Shown here: piece after piece, positions 35,301-47,735 of the stretch
Position numbering within the stretch: the stretch's first letter is position 1
Layout: the number at the start of each line of letters is the position of its first letter
Origin: Polytrichum commune
Taxonomy: Eukaryota > Streptophyta > Polytrichopsida > Polytrichales > Polytrichaceae
DNA length: 64,000 nt
Assembly: GCA_950295325.1 (NCBI GenBank)
Contig: OX485803.1
Span: forward strand, 5,084,001-5,148,000
Direction: 5' to 3'
The notes under the pieces: model-generated
The model's database searches: none
Seen by the model: the letters and a program-made list of their open reading frames with translations, nothing else
Told to the model about the DNA's origin: nothing
Position numbers and translations under genes: made by a program

Positions 35301-36357
35301 TACTGCAATGTGAAATGAAACTGAGGAAACACAGAGTTCCCACAATCCAAAATTTTCAATGATGATACTCTCTGGCTTTCAAGTAAGCATACTTCAACAA
35401 ACAAAAGGAGGATGAGACCAAGATGTGCGTACTCGTAGGTGGTGCAGAGTCCAATGTGGATGACAATGTCAAGGCACCAATGTCGGGTTCATGTCGTTTA
35501 CTTGGTGGATCGCTAACCTCCAACCCTGCCCACATTTACATTAAAGTCAAATCGGTAGTTAGTGCTGTAGTTTTCATCCCATCCAAACAAGTTACTCTGA
35601 AACGTGAAGGTTAGGGTTTAGGGTTTAAGGTGGGAAGCAATACAATTTCAGAATTGATGACCTTCAGTTGATCACCTGTGGATATTCTGTGAGAATTCAA
35701 GGAATTCACATATCAAGTCAACAGCAAGAAGGTAGTAGATTCTATAATCAACTTAAGCCCTCGAACTCAGTGGTTAGTGCTGTAGTTTTTCCTCCCAAGT
35801 CCAAAAAAGGTACTCTGAAAATGTGAAGGTTAGGGTTTATGGTTTAGGGCAAGGAAGCAAATTGATGAAATTCAGTTGATCATCTGTGGAAATTCTTCTG
35901 TTCATGGACACAAATCACATCGACAGCACGAAGGCAGCATGATTTATAATCAAGTTGAGCCCTCAAATTCCAGTCGTTACCTAGTGCAGTAGTTTCATTT
36001 CCAATCCAAACAAGGTGCTCCAAAAACATGAAGGTTAGGGTTTATGGTTTGAAGCAGAAAGCACTGCAATTACAAAATTGATGAATATCTGTCAGGTGCT
36101 CATCTATGCAATCTTCTTCCGTCAAAATGTATTTTTTGTGGAATCAAAGAAAGATCGACGGAAGCAGGAAAAGGGTAAGAGTTTGGCTTACATATATTCT
36201 CAAGAGGCGCTTGCTCTCTTTTTCGCTTCACTCGCACAACTCTGGGCTTTGCTGGTGCTGCTGATTCAGCACCATCATTCACCTCTTCCTCCTGTGATGA
36301 TGCAACCTCCAAAGTTTTCTCTATAGGACCGCTACTTCCTGCCTCTGCCACCTCCAT
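32342..36357 (-). CDS. RDM4: IWR1/RDM4-type RNA polymerase II nuclear import factor, 6 exons
   Basis: Minus-strand exons are 36357-36192, 35070-34671, 34120-33996, 33553-33475, 33094-33018 and 32523-32342. All have GT-AG borders and consistent phases, giving 342 residues. The N-terminus has PRVVRVKRKRE, the usual start of Iwr1 family proteins, then LFWRVETV and a basic KRARFEQVWKSRR stretch. The Iwr1 domain follows: DYVYDVY (232-238), VQIVENDGDDW (258-268), EYDSQDSN (275-282) and NPINDYPDE (286-294), then an acidic tail and RWSRRR at the end. Yeast Iwr1 guides assembled Pol II into the nucleus; Arabidopsis RDM4/DMS4 also serves RNA-directed DNA methylation. Length fits the plant members. The exon 1-2 join (split Tyr codon) is the least certain. 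The start is the first in-frame ATG, AAAATGGAG. Intron 1 has tandem arrays and intron 5 a foldback repeat. Confidence 0.88.
32690..32975 (+). repeat. Intronic foldback repeat (family D), IWR1-like intron 5
   Basis: The third copy of the family seen at 9424-9705 and 23640-23930, with CTTTCCATGTTCGGTAAGTT, ATGCCAAGAGGTGCTAAAAT and GCAAAACAACCAATGG. It lies opposite to the gene's orientation. Its TTGAAGGTAGTGTGAG and CTCTTCATTCAAATTC segments face each other as a degenerate foldback. Confidence 0.65.
35140..36100. repeat. Tandem arrays in IWR1-like intron 1
   Basis: Two arrays lie side by side. Near 35149-35430, two units of about 150 bp share AACTTACTGCAAT, GAAATGAAACTGAGGAAAC and AAAGGAGGATGAGACCAA. 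Near 35545-36080, three units of about 205-220 bp share AGTGCTGTAGTTTTC-like and GTGAAGGTTAGGGTTTA words (about 35606, 35825 and 36030). The latter includes short telomere-like TTAGGGTTTAGGGTTT, a telobox-like motif. Confidence 0.75.
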
Positions 36358-39060
36358 TTTGCCCAATTCCTTTCACATTAAAACACACACGATCAATTCA
36401 CGATTTTCCAGACGACCTTTCATTTCCATCACGCCCTCCAAAATCGAATCTTGTAAACCTAAACCTTGTCTTCTTCTTGCCATCATCAATGAAGAGATTG
36501 CTTTTCCTCATCCCTCCATCCAGCCATCCATCGGAAACCCTAAATCCCTGGTTCCTTTCTTTCTTCCCTAAGTTATTCGTACCCTGACACCCAATCACAA
36601 CTTCGCAAGGGAACACGAATCCCATAACAACAACAAAAACACTAAATCCAATTTAAGCTCACCTCCCTCGCTCACTTGGATTCAATCTCGCTGTATATGC
36701 TTTCGTGGCAAAACATGCAGACCTAAAAACTTGTTGAATCGCCAAAATCCGTCTTCCACTCCTACAAAAAAGAAAGAAAAAGAAAACAGATAATCGAAAG
36801 GCTTCAATGATGGTACTACTTGATTAATACTTACAGCGTTGTTTCAATGATTTGTGGGGGTTATTGGGAAACGATCCCTGCCTGCCTGCCTGCATCATCC
36901 TAATCATCAGTTTAAGTTAGGCAACAAGAATTTCTGATGAAAAATGATGAACTTTGCGTTCTTCTCTGGCAGCCTGATGGCATTACCTCCCAACCAAGGC
37001 TCCTTTTTGCACCCATCACAAGCAACCAAAAAGGCATATAAAAGTTTCAGATTTACGAATCTTGCCCGTCAAAAGTAACATGAAAATGGAAAAGAAAAAA
37101 TGCCCATCACATGGAAAGGCCCAAAACACAAAATCAACCCATCAAAAGAAAGGTCCCCCTCAACCATTACCCGTCAACCATATCTCGTGATTATGGACTA
37201 CCAATATTGTATCCCGTAATATATATTAAGACACGCTTCGATTTCATAGTGACTTAGGAGGTATTACGAATCAACTTCTGCACTTGTAAGTGACACCTAA
37301 CTAAACTTGATTTGAGTTTGTGTTGACTTTTTGATGTGCATGCTCACATACTAGATTGAACTATACCTATGAGAGCAAATTCCAATTTCCAAAATCAAAC
37401 TATTTTGGGAGATTGTCAGCGAATGTGATCACAAACACAAGTTGAACATAAATTTTGGTTTGGATAGAAATTGTTTGCGTTGGAGATTCTTGACTAGAAG
37501 TAGGTCCTCTTTTCAGGCACAACTTTATTCTTGTACACCAAGGTCATCCTTTATTAGGTTAGCTTCCTCATTAAAACACCTATTTTTGGCTCCTAATCGG
37601 CAGTATAGTCACTCTAATTCAGTGGGTGAGTAATACATGGTGATTTAGTCGCCACCTTTATGATATTTGGGTTAGTCACCTTTGCAAAAATCAAACTACA
37701 TCCATCATCCTCCATAATTAGGAGTGCTACCCACCAAGCTATGACACGTTTGATTTTTGTGGGCGAGGTGGGCAAATTAGGAGGCATCATGTGATTTTAA
37801 GGTGCCGACCAGCTTGTATTGTGGGTATTCTATAATGAAAAGCCAATTCAACAACATTTTCTCCTACCCATGACCACTTTAGAGACATGCACACATCCAA
37901 TACTGGAATTAAATGTGGTTTTCATTGGCAAATGACCCATGTAGAATCTACTAATGATGTCGTCCACTTACATGACATTGAATAATAAAAAAGTTCCCCC
38001 TTATACCACCAAATAAGTATCTTGGGAAACATAGTATCTTCAATTCCATAGCCTAGATCAATACCTTCCTCAACTCCAATTTCGGTGATTTCAAATTCTT
38101 TAGTCCGGAATCATAATTGCTAACATGCTCAAGCTTCCAATGCTCAAATCAATTAACTCAATGATTCCATAAAGTCGGAGGTGTCCACATTAGCCTCATC
38201 TACCTTTAAGTAATAAGTAGAGAAGAAGAGACCACAAAACTTGTTGTATGGGCATAAAAAAATATGCTTGGAAAAATATTAGTGGTATAGATTGCCCCCC
38301 GCCTTTGCTTGACCTTTAGCATTAGCACAGTACATGACATGTAAACCTTCTCCTTCGATATGTAGAAAAAACTCTTTCTTCGTATTCTTCATACTATTTT
38401 GTATTATCTACAATCACGCTAGCTATGGTGTCAACTTTAAGTTGTTTATCATGTTGCTTTGATTTCTCAAGGAGGAGGCTTGAAGGGTTGTCAAGAAATG
38501 CCACCCACATTGTCCTACGTTCCCCATGTTCCCCAATTCCTACGTTCCACGTTCTCATGAAGAGGGTCACCGTCTAGCTTGGTCACTCATTTGGCCTTGA
38601 GACTTAGTAAGGGAATACCAATGTGAAACAGGCTTTTAGAAATGTTTCATAGAATTCAAGATTGATCCTTATAAATTAAGATATATTAACCTAGAAGGAA
38701 TTGTATTAAACCATATCCATATGGATTGTCGAATGTACTCACATTGTACAAGGGCCTCATGTGATTACTCTTCTTAATCATACATATGTATGTGAATGGC
38801 ATACAACAAGGCTTGTAGTTAAGACCAATCCCCCACCAAACATCGAGAAGACATATGTGACAATGAGATTGGACGATGTGCTCAAATATAGATTCAAATG
38901 TGAGTTGCTTATTTGATCATTTAAAAGAGAAAGAGAATCTTCACTATGATATCTTATACAATTTGCAATTTAGGCCCAATCTGGAACTAAAATATACAAT
39001 TTTTGCGATAGGGAATTGTTAATTGAATGAAACAATTTATTGTGATCCAATCCAACAACT
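36358..39060. other. Upstream of the IWR1-like gene; no other gene seen
   Basis: The promoter and leader of the minus-strand IWR1-like gene should lie in 36358-36900, which is CT-rich on the plus strand. Beyond that the DNA is AT-rich and has no convincing exon. Confidence 0.4.
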
Positions 39061-40274
39061 ATTATTATATTGTGGAGTTGAAGTTCCCCCCAGTAGAGCC
39101 CCATACCGTTGGGCTAGGGATTTGTGGTGTCTACGTAAACTCATTCGTTGTGAATGTGAAAACGCAATGGAATTATATTATAACCTATAAATGTTCATTT
39201 TGAATTGATTTGGCCCCACAAATAGAGGAAGATACCCCAAATTAGTCTAGTGATGTCAAATGGAATGAATTGGCCCTCAATCGTGTAGGGGATTTTTTTT
39301 GTTTTGGTGTGCCTTATCCACGATGCATGAGTTTTCATAGACTCCATGGATCCCGAGCCATACCAATGTATGGTGGGACTCTCTAGTTGTTCATTAGGGT
39401 ATTTCCCAAGTATTTGTGGCTTATGTCCGATCATTTTTCTCAATTGGACAACTAAGGTAGACAAACCCATTTTTGTTAACCAAAATCAATTTCGCATAAG
39501 TGTAGCACAAGTGTGATACTGGAGTGATTTCTAACAAATTTGGAAATCGGTATGACAACGTTTAGCAAAAAATAATCACATTTCATTTCCAAGTTTTGGA
39601 ATAACCCCAAATTTCCAAAGGCAAGATTCCTCCCAACCCATATCAACGGCATAGGTTAACCTATTTCCGTTAACTAGAAGTAGAACACTTGAGTACAATT
39701 AGTGCCTTTTTCAAGGAACTCAAATCTATGCCCTCTTAAGTTACTTTTCCCATCACACCGAATGTGACAGCAACATGTGTGAAACTTCATGGTTTTTCCC
39801 AATACGTTAAGAAAACGGTGCTACAAGTATGGAACTTCGTGGATTTAAGAGTCTTTGTGTATTAAGATTGGGGGCGTTATTGGAAATGGGTATGTCTACC
39901 ATATATTTGAGTGGTACGGAGTATATTGCAAGGCCCTTAGTAAAGACCAAAATTTTTAAACCCCGCGTGTCACAACGAGATTGGACTATGCTCATATTGT
40001 TGTTAAACACTACACTAAATATTGTATTCAGTGCCACTTACCATTTGGAGTTACATAATGCCATGTGTTAAACTATTTATACCATTGTTTACCAAAGTGA
40101 AGATGTTAATGTTCTATAATGTCCAAATAACCACTTTGACCTTTGTTCGCAACAAACGAGATATACTATAAGTAGTTACAACACTATGTAATTTCAAATA
40201 GTGAGTGACATTAAATAGAATAGTTGGTGTAGTCTATGTCCAAGAGCTAACACAATCACTAGGGGTGCATTTGA

Positions 40275-40308
<34 letters not shown>

Positions 40309-42578
40309 TCATTCAATGAGAAGAATCTAATATCTATTTTGACCTCTCATGACCTTTGTATTCCAATTCTGCTTCTCCAACTTGGAACGGCAATCTTCAT
40401 GTTTTGCAATCACTAACTGGATGAGACAATTCTTAATTTGATGGATCATACAATGGAGTGGAGGTGCCCACAATAGGGCAAGAGGGAATCATCGCATACA
40501 AGTGTACCTCTCATTGCTCCAACATAGAGGCCTTGAATTCATATGCAAGCTGGAGAATACAACTTTTATATAGTTGATTTCACACCAAAATGAGCATTAA
40601 AGACCCCAAATTAATATAGTCCAAGTGAATTTGAGACGAATTAGCCACAAAGCTATAGAGAGATCAGGTGTTCATGTTGGATGGATGAGAGGTACGCTTG
40701 TATGCAATAATTTCCTTACATAAATTGTAGCCTCGGTACTCCTAGAAAATCCGTACAAACTATGAGGAATGTGAATTAAGGCATTACTTGCTCCTCATAC
40801 GTTTGTGTATCGTCCCATTAATGGAAGGCTTATATGTAGTGGAAAACAAGTCTCCATGATAGGTGTACTCACCTTCAATTACCACCACCTCAACACAAGT
40901 GAGTGCTAGAAACGCTATTGTCCTCTAAGCGTACGGTTGCACTAATGACCAATTACCATGACCACTGCTCTCTAGATTCTATCATTGGTTGAGAACGGAG
41001 TGGCGATTCCACTTCGTTTCACACGATGTCGGCAAAAGTGAAAGTGAATATGTCAGGGAACGGATGAGAAAGCGACATGGAATCTTACATATTCTTAAAT
41101 GGATAAATTCATGATGGTCACCCATATTTTGCAACAAGAGAATCCAAATAAATTTTCTCGGCACGAAAATCGCGAGTGACCGTGTCAAGGGAAAATTGTA
41201 GTTTTAGTATTTTTTTAATTTTCAACGCCATATTGTTAATAGTTTTTCAGCATTTGTCTATTTATAGTCATCTAACATTCTTTTGAGGTTCTTGAAAATG
41301 CTACATCATGGTCTAAGTCCGCTCTACACTATGGTCCCATGACCAAGGCTCTTAAGAAGTGATGTGAAGTTCTCTTGGTCATGGTCTTCGGACCGCTGAC
41401 CACAACCCCGAGAAATCCTAGAGTCAACAAACCTTTTTCCTAATACCCCCCCCCCCCAATCTTAGTACATAGAATCCCTTAAAATCATGAAGTTCCACAC
41501 ATGTAGCCGTCATTTTCTAACGTGATGCAAAAAAAGTCACGAAGAATCACACATGTAACTGTCACATTTGGTGTGATGAAAAAAGTAAGTTAAAACGGCA
41601 CGGATTCAAATTCTCTAAAAAGGGCACCAACCGTACTCAAGTTTCCATCCTCCCATATACCTGAAATAGGTCGACCTATGCTGTGAACATGGGTTAGGAG
41701 AGAATCTTACCTTTAAAATTTTACAATAATCTCATAACACAAAAATAAATTACGATTTTTCAAATTTTCATGTTAAACATTGTCATATCAATATCCGGAC
41801 ATGTGAAAAATCACCCCAATATCACTACACTCATGCGAAATAGCATAAGGTAACGTCAATATGTATGTCTACCCTAAACCCTAACCCCTAAACCCTAATC
41901 ATACTTTTCTCTTGCGGTCCTTGCCGCTCACGTGCGTAAAAAGGCCCTAACTTAACTTGATTTGCCCTCGCCTAAACAACACCCTTCCTTTGCAAGCACG
42001 TACTAATTAAGGTGCTCCCTCCACACTCAAAATTGATTGTATCTAGACTTATGCAAAGTGGACGCCTCCGAGGAAGTCGTAGGATGTACAACAGGTGAAC
42101 ATTTCAGAGCAGGTCATCATTGTCCTGAAGAACTTACACGAGCAAGCCGCCAGTGAATTTGCAGCAAGTACTTATAACCTCACCGTCTCCTTGGGAACCG
42201 TGTAAGTTCACACTAATGAATGGGGAGAAGCGACGTCTACACTAAATAACCCTATTAGTGTGGGTGGAAAATGACTAGTGTGGGCCACACTAATCTTCTA
42301 GTCAAGGTGGAATTAACGTGGGTCCAGACGCTTGGTCTTTTTCCAAGTCGTCACGAAGACGTCCGACCAACACGTCGAGTATGAGTTACAGGATAAAAAA
42401 TAGCACACAATAAAGTAGTCATCCACATTAATTTTTTAGAAAAAGAATGATCGTGGTCCACACTGATTTTCACTGTAAATCTAGTGTGGATTGAAGTTGA
42501 TGTGGCCCACTTCAATTCTCATTATGAAAATCAGCGTGGGCTCTACAATTTCGTTTGTGGCCCACAGTAGTAGGATTG
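39061..42578. other. Repeat-rich gene-free stretch
   Basis: It contains a decayed foldback (about 39112-39355) related to 58549-58783, a family C remnant (about 40310-40476), a GA microsatellite (40274-40309), a C run (41448-41457), short telomere-like CTAAACCCTAA words near 41875-41900, and several TAGTGTGGG words near 42230-42560. No coding gene found. Confidence 0.45.
40486..40713. mobile_element. Foldback MITE, family G
   Basis: The left arm, TCGCATACAAGTGTACCTCTC...CCAACAT, is the reverse complement of the right arm, ATGTTGGATGGATGAGAGGT then ACGCTTGTATGCAATAA. A related stretch with the same arm lies near 58335-58370. No coding capacity. Confidence 0.6.
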
Positions 42579-42770
42579 TTTAGTGAAGTTACATATGACC
42601 TGGTTGAGTTTGAAAAAGAACTGGTTGAAGTTCAAGACTTCATGAAATTTATGGATCAATCTAGAGGGATTTACCAGAATATCCCTACGTTTACTAGAGA
42701 AAATTTGAAAGATGTCAACATGTAACCGGTTTATATTGGAAACAATAGGATCTCGACCGATTATGCCCAC
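42579..42770 (+). repeat. Repeat family B, copy
   Basis: It shares CTGGTTGAGTTTGAAAA...CTGGTTGAAGTTC, AAAGATGTCAACATGTAACC and GATC..GACCG.TTATGCCC with copies at 51930-52130, 56661-56880 and 57219-57425, and with inverted copies in 53858-55275 and 62190-63190. Length is about 200 bp; probably a small DNA element. Confidence 0.6.
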
Positions 42771-43340
42771 AAATCTCCATGGACATCGTTTCATTTCACA
42801 CTAGGCAAAGCCTCCACCATCATCCCATGGCCTCCCTTTCCGACTCAACATCAATCTCTAGAACTACACTAAATATTGTACTTCGTGTCATATGGTATTT
42901 TATGTATGTCATTGTGGTACCTTCTCTAGTGACAATTTTTGTGGACAAGTCTACAAGTATTATTGTCATACCAACTTACTTTTGTTCATTCAAAAAGTGA
43001 TTATTGGAACGAGTTTTAAAATATTCCGCATTCTAACATTTTTGTAATGAAATATTGTCGGGATGATTGAAACTTGAATGAAATATGACTCCGCTTTGCA
43101 TGCTCATGTGGACTTGTCACTTGACATACATTCGATTCTCATTGATTGGAATTCATCATGTGTACACTTATAGTGATGAGAGATAGGTAGGGTTGAAAAC
43201 AAAACAAAATGTTGATATTCTTGCATTGACATGAATTTGAGCCCGTTCAATTTGCCATAATCGTGGTTGTCCATGATGAAGAGCAATGCATGGGACATTC
43301 CTTTCATAAGGCGGGTTTTATGGTATCCAAATTTTATGAC

Positions 43341-44228
43341 ATTTTGTTAAGGATGAGGTATATGAGGTATTTTATGACATTTTGGTGCATAAGTTTCATG
43401 CGATTCTTGATGATGGGTTTGGAAATCTTTTTCAATTTTGCCGTTGATTGTTCATCTATGATGCCTCCAAATCATGTCATAATAGTATTAGGGGGTTGAC
43501 CTTCCATCCTATGTTTAAGTATGTCTATTGTTGAGTCATTTTTAACGTGTTCCTTCTTGATGGTTGTCTCTCATAACATTATTCAGATCCATAACAGTGT
43601 CATGTGGGACTGACAATAGTTCACAAAATATCCCTATATTCAGCCCGAATGTGGGAATATCATGTGGAATATTGTCAGTCCCACGGAACATTGTTGTGGA
43701 TCCGAATAATGTTATGCTAAGTATCAATCATGGCAATGTGTGAATTCGATATTATATTGTGTGTAATGGGATGGGGCTATTGATACTTGACTCTAATTGG
43801 GGGGCGCCTATTGTGCATATAGTGTCATGCCTTAGTCTTGCTTTGCAACAACAAGTTATGTTATTGCACGGGCATGGTAATAGCCGTTTTAAGAAGGTGT
43901 GGCCACATGTCTTTATCATTGTGCAATTGGGGTTTGTGTGGGTAAGTGACCAATTGTTTTGTCTATATATTGTGCATATTGGAATCTGAGTGTTTTGGGT
44001 AATTTGTGCTTTAATTATTCCGGTGACTTTCCAAAAGAAGTTGGATAGTTTATGGTTAATTTGTTCAATGGTTAGCCATTTGTTGACGTGTGTGAATTTG
44101 TATTGAGTTATAGTGGGTTCACTTTCTGTGTGCTCTTTGTTGATGAATGTGTGTGTGTGTGTGTCGTTTTGTGATGTCATTGCCATGTGTGGCAATGGCC
44201 GGGGGAGGGGGGGGGGTGCGACAACCAA
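43341..44228 (-). pseudogene. RLE-type non-LTR retrotransposon C-terminus, copy 2, interrupted by a MITE
   Basis: Read on the minus strand, this is a decayed homologue of the plus-strand copy at 55288-55925. Order: a DMWPHLL knuckle remnant (near 43890), then LLPCPC, CCCKARLRHDTICTIGAP (RPD has become RHD), and IIEF-like bases near 43740. A 145-bp foldback MITE at 43572-43716 follows. Then come GWKVNPLI (near 43510), GGIIDEQS-like bases, and HQNVIKYLIYLILNK ending near 43341. Frames shift several times and parts are deleted, including most of the segment between knuckle and RPD. It keeps GGATGGAAG where copy 1 has a stop, so the two copies decayed independently. The 5' part (reverse transcriptase) may extend into 44229-44840, but I could not confirm it. 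Confidence 0.7.
43572..43716. mobile_element. Foldback MITE, family E, inserted in the retroelement remnant
   Basis: The arms CATAACATTATTCAGATCC...GTGGGACTGACAATA and their reverse complement on the right match over about 55 bp. Decayed relatives lie near 14028-14130 and 18355-18440. The element separates two parts of one retroelement reading frame, so it inserted after the retroelement did. Confidence 0.75.
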
Positions 44229-45660
44229 TATGGGATTGTGTGTGCAGTATGTATGTGGAGGTTTGGGTTTTCTATGTCTTTAGTTGCTCCATCATTTGCT
44301 ATGTGCTTTGACTTTCCATAAGTGGTTGTTTTTTGTTTGGTCCAATAGATTGGTGGACAATGTATGCTACTTACAACTTATATAAGTGGTGTTGCTGGGA
44401 GAATGGGTGTACGCTGTGTGATTGTTTATGAGGTGTATGATGTTGATGCTAATTATGAAAATTTAGGTATCTAGTTGGGTAGTTTGTACGGATTAATGGC
44501 CAATACAATGGCATCGAGTTCCGCTCTATATCATCGTAGCCTTTCAACAATTTGAAGGTTGTTGTTGGGATTGGTTTGATTGGGTATGTATCATTGCGGA
44601 TGTTGATATTTTATGTATAATGTGTACGAGTTTTTGTGTTACTTGTTTGTGTCATGGAGGGTGTTGTTGATTATATACACAAATTATGTATATTAGGGAG
44701 GGCTATGATCATTGGTAGTATTTAAGCCATTATGGTGTTGGTGCATATATGAAGGAGTGGGGTGAGATTGTTAGAAGTGAATGTAGGTCGTTATGTTGGC
44801 TTGAGGGGAGTTGATGGGTTGGGTAGAATTGAATAGAACACGAGACATTCAGGTCTAAGGTAGACATGTCTTAAGTGGAAACTTTTTTGAGATTGAAACC
44901 TTATTGCGGGAGATCTTCAACATGCAATTTCTTGACATACTTGCAAATGTGTATGCTTGATTTCTAATACAAATTTGGATAGAAATTTTTTAATGCCAAT
45001 TTGGAGTTCATGGGAATTTGTTATAAGTTTCTAATATGCTACAAGATTTGTTGTGTTCATAGATGCACCACGGATGTGTTCCCATGGAAAAAGCTTTTGA
45101 TATTTAAAGTAAACTCCTTAGTATTATCACATTGAACACAAGTCAAATATTTTGGGCATTCATTTACTTCAAATAGATCGGCATATGAAACTTTTATGCA
45201 AATAATGGTGGCATTCACTTTCAGATTATGTAGTAGGTCTTCAAAGAATTAATTACATGGTAGGACTAATTCAACTGCATTCTAACATCAATAAAAGTTG
45301 GAAGGTGAGCAACCACTTGATGATGATGAGTTCCACTATTCAACATTGAAGTAGGTATTCCGTTTTTGGAGGCGTTGTTTTCGAAGACACATCTACCTCA
45401 ACCGATATTCTTCACCAATTCAATGCAATACTTTTGCTAGTAAGACTGGGGGGATGTTAAACCTCCCCCTACGAGCTTTCAAGGGGAGGTGGGATAGGGA
45501 CCGGGGCAACCCCCCAGAAAAATACCAAATTTTCTACTCTCGACAGAAAATTGGTGTCCATCCCGCCCGACTCAGAAAAAAAACATTGCCTTGTATTCTT
45601 GAAGGTCGTTGTCCACGAAACCCATATTGAGTGCACTTCACCTCCAAGGTCCAAATTCCA

Positions 45661-45699
<39 letters not shown>

Positions 45700-47270
45700 C
45701 TTCCACTTAGTAAATAAGCAATTGATTGGGATTTCATTCTTGAAGTGAAACCGTCAATAAAACATATAACTAACTTGGAAGTCAAGAACATTATGAAATC
45801 CTCATTAGCATTGGGGTTATAATCTTTGTGACTTACCATTTGAAAGGGCCTTTGTCATTCAAAAACAAAACTTAAGTGATCAATCTATTTGTAGTACGTA
45901 TATGTTATAATAGTTTAGGTAGTGCCTTCTACTTTCACAAGTATTCATATGCATTCAAACTATTTAAATGTGATTGTATATAATCAAACGTAAATAACCA
46001 TAAATCATTATTTTTGCTTCAAATTTTTTTGTCATGTGTCATGCTCACATTTGCTGAGACCCAATTTTATTCCACGTCCACGTGGAAACTACATTCCGGC
46101 ACATATAAAGATGAAATAGAGAGCCCTCTTGGGGTAGATCGAAGGTGCTTGATTTCCTTATTGAATCAGCCTGCATTAAAAGTTAGTGTTTTCATGCGCG
46201 GGAGATGTCAATCCGAGGGCGTAGCTTGAGGGTGTTGGGATATTATTAGAATTCACAAGCTCAGAGCAAGATTTGTAGGTTTCATTGAGACCGCTGATGA
46301 TAAGATAATGGGATTGCAAACGATATTGGAACTTAGGGCAATCTCGGATCGGGGTTCACGCAGCTGGGAATTCATCTCCAGTTATGAAGATGGATCGAAG
46401 CAGTTTGATTCCTTATTGATTGTCGGTAGGTTGATGGGTGTAGGGACTTTATAATTCACCAGCTCAACTTGTCAAGATCAACCGCACTAGTGCACTAATA
46501 ATGATTGATGAGGACGAACGATGCGGCATGAATAGCCAGTCGGTTGCAAAGGATCGATGCTGCAGGTAGGGTAAGCAGGAGAGGGTGAGGGGGGGGGGGG
46601 GGGGTTGCACTAATGTTTAATTACTTAAAACTTCAGTCTTCGGAGATGGAAGGAGCAATTAATATTTTCTTCGTGATACTGCATGATGCAAGATTACGTG
46701 TAATTTGGATGTGAATCAATGGGTGGAGTATATGATACATATCTTCACGTCTGGGGACTACGAGCGGAGCTCAACCTGTCAATATTAGGAGAACTAGGCA
46801 AGCTCAATCTTCAAGTAGTTCAGTACGAGGCTGCGCCATAGGAGATCATCACGGGTAAGTGAGAGGGAGAGAGAGAGTTTATGTGCGGATGGATGTGCAG
46901 GCGGGGGGTTTGGAGGAGGACTGAAGTCTGTGTTATGATCTTTGACTGGATAGCCTAAGTGATTCAGTGCAAGACGTAGTGAGTACATGCAGGCAGCACT
47001 CAGTATATCGAGGGGGAGATTGCATCGATCGAGGCTAGGGTTGAAGTCCTTGCGGCTGGCTGGCTGGCGGGGTTCTTATACGGTCGCTGCTTGGTGCATG
47101 CGGGACGTTCCAATCCACAGAGGACATATCGTCCTTTCTGTAGCTCTAGACTTACTGAGAGCCTGTACTTCGTTGAGACGTAGTGCAAGAGAGGGTGCAT
47201 GGTGGTGGAGGAAGAGGAAGAGATTAAGCTGCAAGGACTGAGTTCGTCATGGCCTGTTGTGTTGCAATGC
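44229..47270. other. Gene-free stretch, strongly G/T-rich at its left end
   Basis: 44229-44840 is G/T-rich on the plus strand and may be the 5' part of the minus-strand retroelement copy. A TG microsatellite lies at 45662-45698 and a G run at about 46590-46605. No convincing exons before the lipid-transfer-protein gene. Confidence 0.4.
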
Positions 47271-47271
47271 T

Positions 47272-47735
47272 GCAGCTGCTGCTTCTCGAAGACTTCAGCT
47301 TCTTCACGCAATATTTAGTCCAGCAGCTCGGGGGAGGGATAATTGCATTGGAGGTCCAGGGGTAAGGTAGGATGGATGTGGAGGCTGGGAGACAAGGAGA
47401 GGAAGCAAGGTTGACCAATTTCGTCTTCACCTGTTGCAGCTGCTTTCCGATGACTTCTTATTCTTCCCGCATATAGTCCAGCAGCTCGGAGGAGGGATAA
47501 TTGCATTGAAGGTCCAGGATAAAGAAGACTCGGGATGTGAAAGTTGGGAGACAAGGAGATTGAGCAAGGTCGACCTATTTCGTTTTCACCTATTGCAGCA
47601 GCTGCTTTTCGTGCGGCATTGAGTGCAGCAGCTCGGAGGAGAGATAATTTCATTGAAGGTCCAGGGAAAGAAAAGATGGATATGAATGTTGGGAGGCAAG
47701 GAGGAGGAGTTGGAGCAATGTCGGTGCTTCTACTA
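47272..47735 (+). repeat. Three-unit tandem array spanning the lipid-transfer gene start
   Basis: Units of about 150-163 bp begin near 47272, 47436 and 47597. Each has a GCAGCTGCT word, GTCCAGCAGCTCGG-like, AGGGATAATTGCATTG-like, AAGGTCCAGG and GGGAGACAAGGAG-like landmarks in that order. The third unit runs into the coding start at 47676. Earlier units hold counterparts of the same start region (ATGGATGTGGAGGCTGGGAG near 47373). Confidence 0.75.

Noticed and set aside
41870-41900. Telomere or interstitial telomere
   Set aside because: Only a few CTAAACCCTAA words occur here and near 61600; far too short for a telomeric tract.
43752-44228. 158-codon open frame as a functional gene
   Set aside because: Its right part is the decayed retroelement C-terminus with RPD changed to RHD, and its upstream part lacks recognisable domains.
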